Assembly (NCBI GenBank): GCA_900767375.1
Contig: CAAFYX010000034.1
Location: forward strand, 1 to 27,187
Direction of reading: 5' to 3'
DNA from: Rikenellaceae bacterium
Lineage (GTDB): Bacteria > Bacteroidota > Bacteroidia > Bacteroidales > UBA932
DNA: 27,187 nucleotides
This document shows, one piece after another, positions 20,776 through 27,187 of this stretch. Each line of letters opens with the position of its first letter. Within the stretch, counting starts at the first letter, position 1. Under the pieces are notes generated by a model. That model did no database searches, was not told the DNA's origin, and saw nothing but the letters and a program-made list of their open reading frames with translations. A program made the position numbers and the translations under genes.

Positions 20776-22200
20776 GCCTGTGATGGAGTTTTTGATCTTC
20801 TTCCAGACTTCCTTGATCTGGTCTGTGTTGAATGATGAGTCGTTCTTTGCCTTCCAAATCAGCAGGAGGCCTATCGGAGCGAGTATGTATATCGAGATGA
20901 AGGCTCCCGTGGAGGCCGCTACCGCCCCGTCCTTGGCCAGTTTCGCTCCAGTCAGGTCCACCACCCAGTACAGGACGAAGAACAGCACCGAGATGATGGC
21001 CGCAACTCCGAGGCCGCCCTTTCTGACGAAGGCTCCCAGAGGGGCTCCGATGAAGAAGAGAAGCAGGCAGGCGAGCGCTCCTGCGAAGCGCTTGAGTATC
21101 TCGAGGTCGGCTCTTCTGATGTAGAACTGGGTTTCATAGATGTCGCGGTTCATGGACTCCAGCTGTGACCTCATGTCCTCGGACTTGCTTAAAGCTATCC
21201 TGTATGTGTCCAGCTTGGTATTCAAGCTGTTCCAGGTGACGATGGACTCCCGGTCGAAGTCCTTGTGGTCTTCGGCTCTGTATGTGCTGTCGAGCTGGTC
21301 GATGTGGCCCAGGTTGCAGATGGATTTGAAGGTGTGGAGCTGGTTCCGGTATCCTTCATCGAACTTGACGTGCAGAGTGTCCTGGTAGTCCGTCAGGTCA
21401 TCGAGGCTCATGGACTTTATCTGGTCGTTGAACCTGGTGCTGTCGGACTTTTCGAATGAGTAGTTCTCCAGAGGTATGATCAGCTCCTGCCTGACGAAGT
21501 TTATCTTCTGAAGCTCGAGCGAAGTGTCACGGAACTGCTTGATGTTGGTCTCCTGATAGTTCGTGCCGTTGTAGAGCGTGAAAGTCAGGTATTCCTTTGC
21601 AGAGGACATCTTCAGCATTGCGGAGTCGGCGATGGTGACGGAGGTGTTGCCCTTGTTCCCGGTATGGTCATAGACCATCACCCCGTGCATCATTCCGGTG
21701 GCTTCGTCGTTCTCCTCGATACGGAGGATGTATCCTTCGATGCCGTCATAGAAGATGCCGGCAGGGATCTTTATCTCGTCCTTGGTCTTGCTGATGTCCT
21801 CGCGCAGCGTGTATATCTTGTTGTATGCGAGCGGAACCACGGCGTCGGATGCATAGAAGGCCATCACCGATATCAGGCACGAAGCGACGAACAGCGGAGT
21901 GATGACCCTTATGATGGACACTCCGGCGCTCTTTATGGCGATGAGCTCATAGCTTTCGCTCATCTGGCCGACCGTCCACATCGAGGCGAGCAGCGTGGCC
22001 AGAGGCAGGGCCAGCGGAAGGATGGTGCATCCTCCCCACATAAGGAACTCCAGGATGACGAGAAGTCCCAGACCCTTTCCGACAAGCTCGTCGATATAAA
22101 GCCACAGGAACTGCAGCACCAGAATGAACATAACGACCAGCAGGATCGCTACGAACGGCCCTATAAAGGATTTCAGTATGAACCTGTCCAGTCGTTTCAT
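19795..22200 (-). CDS. Fused LptF/LptG-family permease and methionyl-tRNA formyltransferase
   Basis: One uninterrupted frame of 801 codons joins two proteins normally encoded apart. Residues 1-475 form an LptF/LptG (YjgP/YjgQ) permease, the inner-membrane part of lipopolysaccharide export. It has three N-terminal membrane helices (about 11-33, 45-68, 95-120), a periplasmic jelly-roll region (about 125-365) and three C-terminal helices (about 372-392, 396-416, 434-452). Residues 476-801 are a full-length Fmt, which formylates initiator Met-tRNA: MFKKTRIVYMGTPEFAV, then NLHAALLPQYRGAAPINW with the formyl-transfer Asn/His, and MIDHDIDTGGI with the catalytic Asp. The permease C terminus is cytoplasmic in this family, so the topology suits a cytosolic Fmt. 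Met476 is exactly where a separate Fmt would start, so internal initiation could also yield free Fmt. It follows alaS by 24 bases. A sequencing error removing a stop is the alternative. Confidence 0.88.
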   Translation of the reverse strand: MKRLDRFILKSFIGPFVAILLVVMFILVLQFLWLYIDELVGKGLGLLVILEFLMWGGCTILPLALPLATLLASMWTVGQMSESYELIAIKSAGVSIIRVITPLFVASCLISVMAFYASDAVVPLAYNKIYTLREDISKTKDEIKIPAGIFYDGIEGYILRIEENDEATGMMHGVMVYDHTGNKGNTSVTIADSAMLKMSSAKEYLTFTLYNGTNYQETNIKQFRDTSLELQKINFVRQELIIPLENYSFEKSDSTRFNDQIKSMSLDDLTDYQDTLHVKFDEGYRNQLHTFKSICNLGHIDQLDSTYRAEDHKDFDRESIVTWNSLNTKLDTYRIALSKSEDMRSQLESMNRDIYETQFYIRRADLEILKRFAGALACLLLFFIGAPLGAFVRKGGLGVAAIISVLFFVLYWVVDLTGAKLAKDGAVAASTGAFISIYILAPIGLLLIWKAKNDSSFNTDQIKEVWKKIKNSITGMFKKTRIVYMGTPEFAVAPLEALISKGYDVVGVVTVADKPSGRGLKVNESAVKKYAVEHNIPVLQPVKLKDPEFLEALKAWKADLFVVVAFRMLPEEVWSMPKLGTFNLHAALLPQYRGAAPINWAVINGERMTGVTTFMIDHDIDTGGIMFREECRISDTDTAGDVHDRLMGMGADLVVQTVQSIIEGTAELRVQRSFIQGSEVLKPAPKLTKELCHIDWNRSTRDIYNLIRGLSPYPTAYTELVKEGEEPVQMKIFTAEKLTKEDLGLSQLPVPGTVISDGRNMLAITTWDGAIGIKDLQLAGKKRMDVKSFLLGFRNPQDYTA

Positions 22201-22224
22201 TCTTCTGTGTGCCCTTGGGGGCTT

Positions 22225-24837
22225 TTATTTCGTAGCGAGGGCTACGAGGGTGTCGAGCGCTTCGGCGAGGCCTTCCACGTTCTTTCCTCCGGCGTTGGCG
22301 AGGGCCGGCTGGCCGCCGCCGCCGCCCTGGATGAACCTGGCGGCTTCGCGGATGTCCTTACCGGCGTTGTGGCCGGCGGCCACGAGGTCATTGGTATACA
22401 TGAGCAGGAGCTGAGGCTTGCCCTCGAACTCGAATGCGGCTACGAAGGCGAGGTTCTGCTCCTTCTTGAGAAGGATGTTCGCGATGTTGCGCACGAGCAC
22501 CGGGTTGCGCTTGTTGTCAGTGTACTTAACAAGTCTGATGCCATTGACGTTCTCAGCCTCTGCGGCGAGTGTCTCGGCGAGGTGGGCGGCTCTCTTGGCC
22601 TCATCCTCTTCAGCCTGCTTCTTGTAGGCGGTGTTCTCGTCGATGAGCTTGCGGAGCATTCCCTCGATGTCCTGAGCGCCGTTGAAGTAGCCGCGGAGGT
22701 TCTTGATGAGGTCCTGCATTCCGTAGACCATTTCGTCGGCGCCTTCGCCTGTCACGGCCTCGATCCTGCGTACACCCGCTGCGATGGCGGACTCGCTGAC
22801 GATCTTGAACATTCCGATCTTTCCGGTGGATTTGGTGTGGCAGCCGCCGCAGAGCTCGACGCTAGGACCGAACTTGACGACGCGGACGCGGTCGCCGTAC
22901 TTCTCGCCGAAGAGGGCGATGGCACCCATCTCCTGGGCTTCCTCCATAGTGGCCTTGCGCTTCTCCTCGAGAGGGTAGTCCGCGCGGATCATTTCGTTCA
23001 CCTTGCACTCCACAGCCTTGATCTGCTCGTCGCTGAGCTTCTCGAAGTGGGAGAAGTCGAAGCGGAGGCTCTTGTCATTGACATAGGATCCCTTCTGCTC
23101 GACATGGGTTCCGAGGATTTCGCGCAGAGCGTTGTCCATAAGGTGGGTGCAGGAGTGGTTGTTGGCGATGTTCTGCCTCCTTTCTGCGTCCACCACGAGC
23201 TTGAAGGCGCCGCGGCAGTTCTCAGGGAGCTTCTCTGCGATGTGGACGGTGAGGTTGTTCTCCTTGACGGTGTTCAGGATGCGGATCTGCTCGCCGCTTT
23301 CGCTTTCGATATATCCGGTGTCACCGACTTCACCGCCCATCTCTCCGTAGAACGGGGTGTAGTCGAATACGAGCTGGAGCATCTCCTTGTTCTTCTGGAC
23401 GACCTTGCGGTGCTTCAGAAGCCTTGCATTTTCGTATGTCGTATCATCGTAGCCCATGAACTTGCTTTCGCCCGGGAAGAACTCCACCCAGTCGCCGAAC
23501 TCATTGGCGGTAGCGTTGCGGGCGCGCTCCTTCTGCTTCTGGAGCTCTGCCTGGAAGTTGTCCATGTCCACGCTGAATCCCTTCTCGCTTGCGATGAGCT
23601 GGGTGAGGTCGATAGGGAATCCGTAGGTGTCATAAAGCTTGAAGGCATCCTCGCCCTGGATGGTCTTTGATCCGCCGGCTGATGCCATGCACTCGTCCAG
23701 GAGCTTGATTCCGCGGTCGAGGGTGCGCAGGAATGCAACCTCCTCCTCGCGGATGACGCTCTCGATGAGCTTCTGCTGCTTTGCGATCTCAGGATATGCT
23801 TCGCCCATGTCATCGACGAGCTGCTGCACGAGGCGGCAGAGGAACGGGTCGTTGAATCCGAGGAAGGTGTAGCCGTAGCGGACTGCGCGGCGCAGGATCC
23901 TGCGGATTACGTAACCGGCCTTGACATTGGAAGGAAGCTGGCCGTCGGCGATGGAGAAGCTGATGGCGCGGATGTGGTCGGCGATTACGCGCATGGCCAC
24001 GTCCACTTCCTGGCTCTCGCCGTATTTGTGGCCGGAGAGCTCGCCGATCTTTGAGAGCATTCCGGTGAAGACGTCCGAGTCGTAGTTCGAGTTCTTGCCC
24101 TGAAGGACAGAGCAGAGACGCTCGAAGCCCATTCCGGTGTCGATGTTCTTTGCAGGAAGCGGCTCGAGATGTCCGTCAGCGAGACGCTGGAACTGCATGA
24201 ACACGAGGTTCCAGATTTCGATCACGTGAGGGTCGCTCTGGTTCACAAGGTCCCGTCCGAGGATACCGGAGGCTTTCTCTTCAGGGGTTCTGATATCGAT
24301 GTGGATTTCGGAGCAAGGGCCGCAAGGGCCGGTGTCTCCCATTTCCCAGAAGTTGTCATGCTTGTTTCCGAGGACGATGTGGTCCTCAGGAAGGTGCTTG
24401 AGCCAGGCTTCCTTCGCCTCGGTGTCCATTGGACACTCGTCGGAGCCCTCGAATATGGTGGCGTAGAGTATGTTCTTGTCGATGCCGTAAACATCCGTCA
24501 GGAGTTCCCAGGCCCAGTCGATGGCCTCGGTCTTGAAATAGTCTCCGAAGCTCCAGTTTCCGAGCATCTCGAACATGGTGTGGTGGTAGGTGTCGTGTCC
24601 TACCTCTTCGAGGTCATTGTGCTTTCCGCTCACGCGGAGACACTTCTGTGAGTCGGCCGCTCTGTAGAACTTGGCTCGGGAGTTACCGAGGAAAATATCC
24701 TTGAACTGGTTCATGCCGGCGTTGGTGAACATCAGGGTCGGGTCGTTCTTTACGACCATTGGAGCGGAAGGGACCACTGTGTGTCCCTTTGAGGCGAAGA
24801 AGTCCAGGAACTTCTGCCTGATTTCTTTGGATGTCAT
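22225..24837 (-). CDS. alaS: Alanine--tRNA ligase
   Basis: AlaS charges tRNA-Ala and edits mischarged Ser/Gly. The 870-residue protein has the usual length. The N-terminal class II catalytic domain opens TSKEIRQKFLDFFASKGHT with motif 1/2 features MFTNAGMNQFKDIFLG, CLRVSGKHNDLEEVG and HHTMFEMLGNWSFGDYFK. The anticodon-independent tRNA-binding region follows. The editing domain has its metal ligands in HSCTHLMDNAL near residue 560 and CGGCHTKSTG near 662. The C-Ala domain from about 735 ends with a glycine-rich GGGGGQPALANAGG segment. It is divergent from the M23 peptidase gene, a neighbourhood that is common in Bacteroidales, and it leads the operon with the permease-Fmt fusion. Two translation functions (AlaS and Fmt) are thus cotranscribed. 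Confidence 0.97.
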   Translation of the reverse strand: MTSKEIRQKFLDFFASKGHTVVPSAPMVVKNDPTLMFTNAGMNQFKDIFLGNSRAKFYRAADSQKCLRVSGKHNDLEEVGHDTYHHTMFEMLGNWSFGDYFKTEAIDWAWELLTDVYGIDKNILYATIFEGSDECPMDTEAKEAWLKHLPEDHIVLGNKHDNFWEMGDTGPCGPCSEIHIDIRTPEEKASGILGRDLVNQSDPHVIEIWNLVFMQFQRLADGHLEPLPAKNIDTGMGFERLCSVLQGKNSNYDSDVFTGMLSKIGELSGHKYGESQEVDVAMRVIADHIRAISFSIADGQLPSNVKAGYVIRRILRRAVRYGYTFLGFNDPFLCRLVQQLVDDMGEAYPEIAKQQKLIESVIREEEVAFLRTLDRGIKLLDECMASAGGSKTIQGEDAFKLYDTYGFPIDLTQLIASEKGFSVDMDNFQAELQKQKERARNATANEFGDWVEFFPGESKFMGYDDTTYENARLLKHRKVVQKNKEMLQLVFDYTPFYGEMGGEVGDTGYIESESGEQIRILNTVKENNLTVHIAEKLPENCRGAFKLVVDAERRQNIANNHSCTHLMDNALREILGTHVEQKGSYVNDKSLRFDFSHFEKLSDEQIKAVECKVNEMIRADYPLEEKRKATMEEAQEMGAIALFGEKYGDRVRVVKFGPSVELCGGCHTKSTGKIGMFKIVSESAIAAGVRRIEAVTGEGADEMVYGMQDLIKNLRGYFNGAQDIEGMLRKLIDENTAYKKQAEEDEAKRAAHLAETLAAEAENVNGIRLVKYTDNKRNPVLVRNIANILLKKEQNLAFVAAFEFEGKPQLLLMYTNDLVAAGHNAGKDIREAARFIQGGGGGQPALANAGGKNVEGLAEALDTLVALATK

Positions 24838-24867
24838 ATCAGTTGTTTTCGAAATGTTTCAAGACGA

Positions 24868-24875
24868 CAAATTTA
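24868..24875 (-). promoter_or_regulatory. alaS promoter -7 element
   Basis: The minus strand reads TAAATTTG, matching TAnnTTTG, 30 bases before the alaS start codon. A T-rich stretch lies upstream, but a clean -33 TTTG at 20 bases is not seen. Confidence 0.6.
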
Positions 24876-24898
24876 GCACAAAATTTGCGAAAAAAGAG

Positions 24899-24906
24899 TA
24901 TATTTG
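24899..24906 (+). promoter_or_regulatory. Promoter -7 element of the M23 peptidase pair
   Basis: TATATTTG matches TAnnTTTG and ends only 7 bases before the ATG of the first M23 gene, which implies a transcript with almost no 5-prime leader. A TTTG at 24884-24887 is too close to be a standard -33 element. Confidence 0.6.
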
Positions 24907-24913
24907 CCCGATT

Positions 24914-25924
24914 ATGTTCCAGTTTAAAGAATATACCATCAATCCTGAGACCCTCCTGTTCGAAGAGAAGGACGTGCCGCGTAAGTCGATAATCATCAAG
25001 GCGGTCCTCTTCTTCGTTGCGACCATACTCCTGGCCGTGCTGTATTTCTGGATATATACGGGTGTGCTCGGGAACGAAAACCCCAAGATGGCTATCCTGA
25101 AGCTGGAGAATGCCCGCTGGGCCTCGCGCATTGACGTTTTGAACAGACGTCTCGACGGATATGAGTCTGTCCTCACGGGCCTGGAGATGAGGAATGATGA
25201 CATCTACCGATCCATTTTCGGTATGTCCCCGATCCCTGACGAGATGCGCTCCGTATCCGATGCCGGGCTTCATGTGAACGACAATTTCTCTTCCTTGCCG
25301 CAGAGCAGTTTCCTTTACAAGACCGCCATGCGCATGGACGGCCTGTGCAAGGAGACATATGTCCAGAGCAAGTCCTTTGACGAGGTCGCCACTCTGGCAA
25401 AACGTGCCGGTGACATGGCGTCCTGCATCCCTGCCATCTCTCCTTTCTGCCCGACCCCGGGCAAGTACCGCCTCTCCAGCTCGTTCGGTTACCGGATAGA
25501 CCCGGTCTACGGCCGCGGCGCCTTCCATGAAGGCCAGGACTTCGCAATGGACAAGGGAACGCCTCTCTACACCACGGGGGACGGAGTGGTCGAGACCATC
25601 AATTTCAACTTCCGCGGCTATGGCAATGAAATCGTGATAGACCACGGGTTCGGTTACAAGACCCGCTATGCCCACATGAGCGTCATTACGGTCGCAGAGG
25701 GGATGAAACTCAAGAGAGGGGACTGCATCGGTCTGAGCGGAAACTCCGGCAAGTCCACAGGTCCGCATCTCCATTATGAAGTGATATACAGGGGGGAACG
25801 TATCAATCCTATGAATTTCGTCGATATGTCTCTGACTGACGAGGAATACAACGCAATGGTCCGTCAGCGCGACGACCAGTCCAGGGAACAGCTCCAGCTG
25901 TCCTTCAAACCCAGGAAGAAATGA
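24914..25924 (+). CDS. Membrane-anchored M23 (LytM) peptidase, first copy
   Basis: This 336-residue peptidoglycan hydrolase-type protein has a cytoplasmic start (MFQFKEYTINPETLLFEEKD), one membrane helix at about 26-49, a periplasmic coiled region (about 55-110), and a C-terminal M23 domain. The zinc and catalytic residues are in place: His205 and Asp209 in HEGQDF, His254 in RYAHMS, and His285/His287 in GPHLHYE. M23 enzymes cut peptide crosslinks in the wall; with intact ligands this copy should be active. An upstream in-frame extension overlaps alaS and the promoter and was rejected. It is divergent from alaS and overlaps the next, paralogous gene by ATGA. The call as a cell-wall endopeptidase is firm; its specific cut site is unknown. 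Confidence 0.92.
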   Translation: MFQFKEYTINPETLLFEEKDVPRKSIIIKAVLFFVATILLAVLYFWIYTGVLGNENPKMAILKLENARWASRIDVLNRRLDGYESVLTGLEMRNDDIYRSIFGMSPIPDEMRSVSDAGLHVNDNFSSLPQSSFLYKTAMRMDGLCKETYVQSKSFDEVATLAKRAGDMASCIPAISPFCPTPGKYRLSSSFGYRIDPVYGRGAFHEGQDFAMDKGTPLYTTGDGVVETINFNFRGYGNEIVIDHGFGYKTRYAHMSVITVAEGMKLKRGDCIGLSGNSGKSTGPHLHYEVIYRGERINPMNFVDMSLTDEEYNAMVRQRDDQSREQLQLSFKPRKK

Positions 25925-26865
25925 TAGACGAGATGTACGGCATAGCGCCCCCTAAGAAGAAGGGGCCGTTCAGCACTGTCTTGAGAGCCATAGGCACGGT
26001 CCTCAAGTACTTTGCTGTATCCATCTCCCTGGCTATTATCTATTATACGCTCTTCTCGCTTGTGATTTATACGGACAAGGAGAGAAGGATTGCGCGTGAG
26101 AACAAGCAGTATCAGAAGACATATGCCCAGCTTATAGAGAGGGAATACCTTCTGTCGGATGCCCTTGCCGGACTTGAGGTGCGTGACAACCAGATTTACG
26201 AGGATATCTTCAATGCCCAGCCTCCTAAGATGGAGCTTCTCATTGATGATGGTTTCCTGTCGGGTGTGGACAGCATTCCCGACAGGGTCATGGTCTCTTA
26301 TGCCCATGACAAGGTCCTGAAGGTGGAGAACACCGCAGCCAAGGTAGAGGCCAATTTCCGGAGGATCTTCGGCCTCAGCGAGGCCGGGACGGCCCTTCCG
26401 CCTCTCTGTCTGCCTCTGGACTCGATATCCTACGCACAGGTGGGCGCTTCGATCGGCCAGCGTCTCAACCCGTTCTATAAGGTGGAGACCCCGCATTACG
26501 GAATCGACCTGATCGCCCCTCAGGGGGATCCGGTGTTCTCATCGGCCGCCGGTGTCGTCAGCACGGTCATCACGTCCAGGAAAGGACTTGGAAATGTCGT
26601 GGAGATAACACATCAGGGAGGTTATGTGACCAGATACTGCCATCTGGCCGACATAGTGGTCGTTTCCGGCCAGAGGGTGTCTGCGCATCAGAGGCTGGCT
26701 TCCGTCGGTATTTCCGGAAACTCCTTCGCCCCTCACCTCCACTATGAGATAAGGAAGGGCGAGGAGATCCTCGACCCGGTGGATTACTTCTTCATGTCAG
26801 TGACTCCTGACGAATACATGAATATGAAATATATGGCTACCAGAACAGGACAGTCAATGGATTAA
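25921..26865 (+). CDS. Membrane-anchored M23 (LytM) peptidase, second copy
   Basis: This 314-residue paralogue of the preceding gene starts in its stop codon (ATGA), so translation is coupled. The layout is the same: a basic proline/lysine-rich cytoplasmic start, a membrane helix at about 22-48, a periplasmic coiled region, and a C-terminal M23 domain. Ligands are His192 and Asp196 in HYGIDL, His241 in RYCHLA, and His272/His274 in HLHYE, so it also looks catalytically competent. Local parallels with copy one include EVRDNQIYEDIF against EMRNDDIYRSIF and MSVTPDEY against MSLTDEEY, which indicate an old tandem duplication rather than unrelated genes. It is followed 11 bases later by the MerR-type gene. 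The two may form a heteromer or differ in substrate; this is inference. Confidence 0.92.
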   Translation: MIDEMYGIAPPKKKGPFSTVLRAIGTVLKYFAVSISLAIIYYTLFSLVIYTDKERRIARENKQYQKTYAQLIEREYLLSDALAGLEVRDNQIYEDIFNAQPPKMELLIDDGFLSGVDSIPDRVMVSYAHDKVLKVENTAAKVEANFRRIFGLSEAGTALPPLCLPLDSISYAQVGASIGQRLNPFYKVETPHYGIDLIAPQGDPVFSSAAGVVSTVITSRKGLGNVVEITHQGGYVTRYCHLADIVVVSGQRVSAHQRLASVGISGNSFAPHLHYEIRKGEEILDPVDYFFMSVTPDEYMNMKYMATRTGQSMD

Positions 26866-26876
26866 TAGCAAATATC

Positions 26877-27187
26877 ATGGAAAAGTTGTACTACACCATC
26901 GGCGAAGCCGCACAGATCCTGGGGGAGAGCACTTCCCTGGTGAGATACTGGTCAAACGAGTTCTCAAGGCATTTCAAACTTCAGCGCTCATCACGCGGTG
27001 ACAGGAAATATACCGCAGAGGACATTGAGACGCTCAAACAGATCCATCATCTGGTAAATGTCCAGGGGCTGACTCTGGAAGGGGTGGACAAGGCATTGAA
27101 GGATAACAAGAAGGGCGTTGACAAGGATGTCAAGGTCCTGGAATCCTTGAAGAACATCCGCGAACAGTTGATGGCTGTAAAAAACTC
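26877..27187 (+). CDS. MerR-family transcriptional regulator (partial, right edge)
   Basis: The reading frame starts at ATG 26877 and runs open for 103 codons to the window end; the C terminus is missing. It opens MEKLYYTIGEAAQILGEST, a MerR-type winged helix with the YxIGEAA start, then SLVRYWSNEFSRHFKLQ and the wing residues RGDRKYTAEDIETLKQIHHL. A lysine-rich linker begins after residue 80. It belongs to the small Bacteroidetes MerR-like group found after the alaS-adjacent M23 gene, but its effector is unknown. It is 11 bases behind the second M23 gene and therefore probably cotranscribed. Confidence 0.88.
   Translation, partial: MEKLYYTIGEAAQILGESTSLVRYWSNEFSRHFKLQRSSRGDRKYTAEDIETLKQIHHLVNVQGLTLEGVDKALKDNKKGVDKDVKVLESLKNIREQLMAVKN

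Noticed and set aside
21664..23670. A 668-codon open frame on the plus strand opposite the permease and alaS
   Set aside because: It crosses two well-supported genes and has a skewed, leucine/valine/glutamate-rich shadow composition with no motif.
24839..25774. A 311-codon minus-strand frame opposite the first M23 gene
   Set aside because: It would begin inside M23 coding sequence and run through the alaS promoter; no domain is visible.
1..27187. CRISPR arrays, tRNA or rRNA genes, insertion sequences, prophage or attachment sites
   Set aside because: No regular spaced repeats, no cloverleaf-like sequence, no transposase or integrase frames and no terminal inverted repeats were seen. The window looks like ordinary chromosomal core.

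Overview
The window looks like chromosomal core DNA from a member of the Bacteroidota, most likely order Bacteroidales, with a GC content by eye above 50%. The evidence is the gene content (NigD-like lipoprotein, Bacteroidetes-type short RNA polymerase omega subunit, LysM plus periplasmic-binding protein, fused KorA, and the alaS / M23 peptidase / MerR neighbourhood). In addition, the Bacteroidetes -7 promoter element TAnnTTTG recurs in the intergenic regions. Genes are tightly packed: the longest stretch without a gene is about 100 bases. I see no tRNA, rRNA, CRISPR array, insertion sequence or prophage.

Layout: (1) 82-2380, minus: a PerR-like Fur regulator, a NigD-like lipoprotein and a GNAT-fold protein form an operon ending in a hairpin terminator at the left edge. 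(2) 2456-6304, plus, divergent from the regulator: trxB, bamD, rpoZ (omega) and recN. (3) 6313-10516, minus: pdxJ, a lipidated Skp/OmpH-like protein, a GT4 glycosyltransferase starting at TTG, and a LysM/periplasmic-binding protein. (4) 10617-15360, plus: nadK, uppS, bamA and a soluble Skp/OmpH chaperone, closed by a terminator. (5) 15428-19721, plus: korA, korB and then gdhA with its own AT-rich promoter and a strong terminator. (6) 19795-24837, minus: alaS followed by a single 801-codon reading frame that joins an LptF/LptG-type permease to a complete methionyl-tRNA formyltransferase. (7) 24914-27187, plus: two tandem paralogous membrane-anchored M23 peptidases overlapping by ATGA, then a MerR-type regulator cut by the right edge.

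Envelope biogenesis dominates: BamA and BamD, two Skp-like chaperones, UppS (undecaprenyl carrier), an LPS-export-type permease, LysM and M23 peptidoglycan proteins and a glycosyltransferase. These are interleaved with core metabolism (NadK, PdxJ, KorAB, GdhA), redox defence (TrxB with a PerR-like sensor), repair (RecN) and translation (AlaS, Fmt).

The items most worth a second look are the permease-Fmt fusion, the PerR-like regulator that keeps the five metal-sensing ligands but lacks the structural-zinc cysteines (with repeated TTATCG half-sites in its divergent promoter), the lipidated/soluble Skp pair, the duplicated M23 genes, and two genes whose start codons lie almost directly behind the promoter element.
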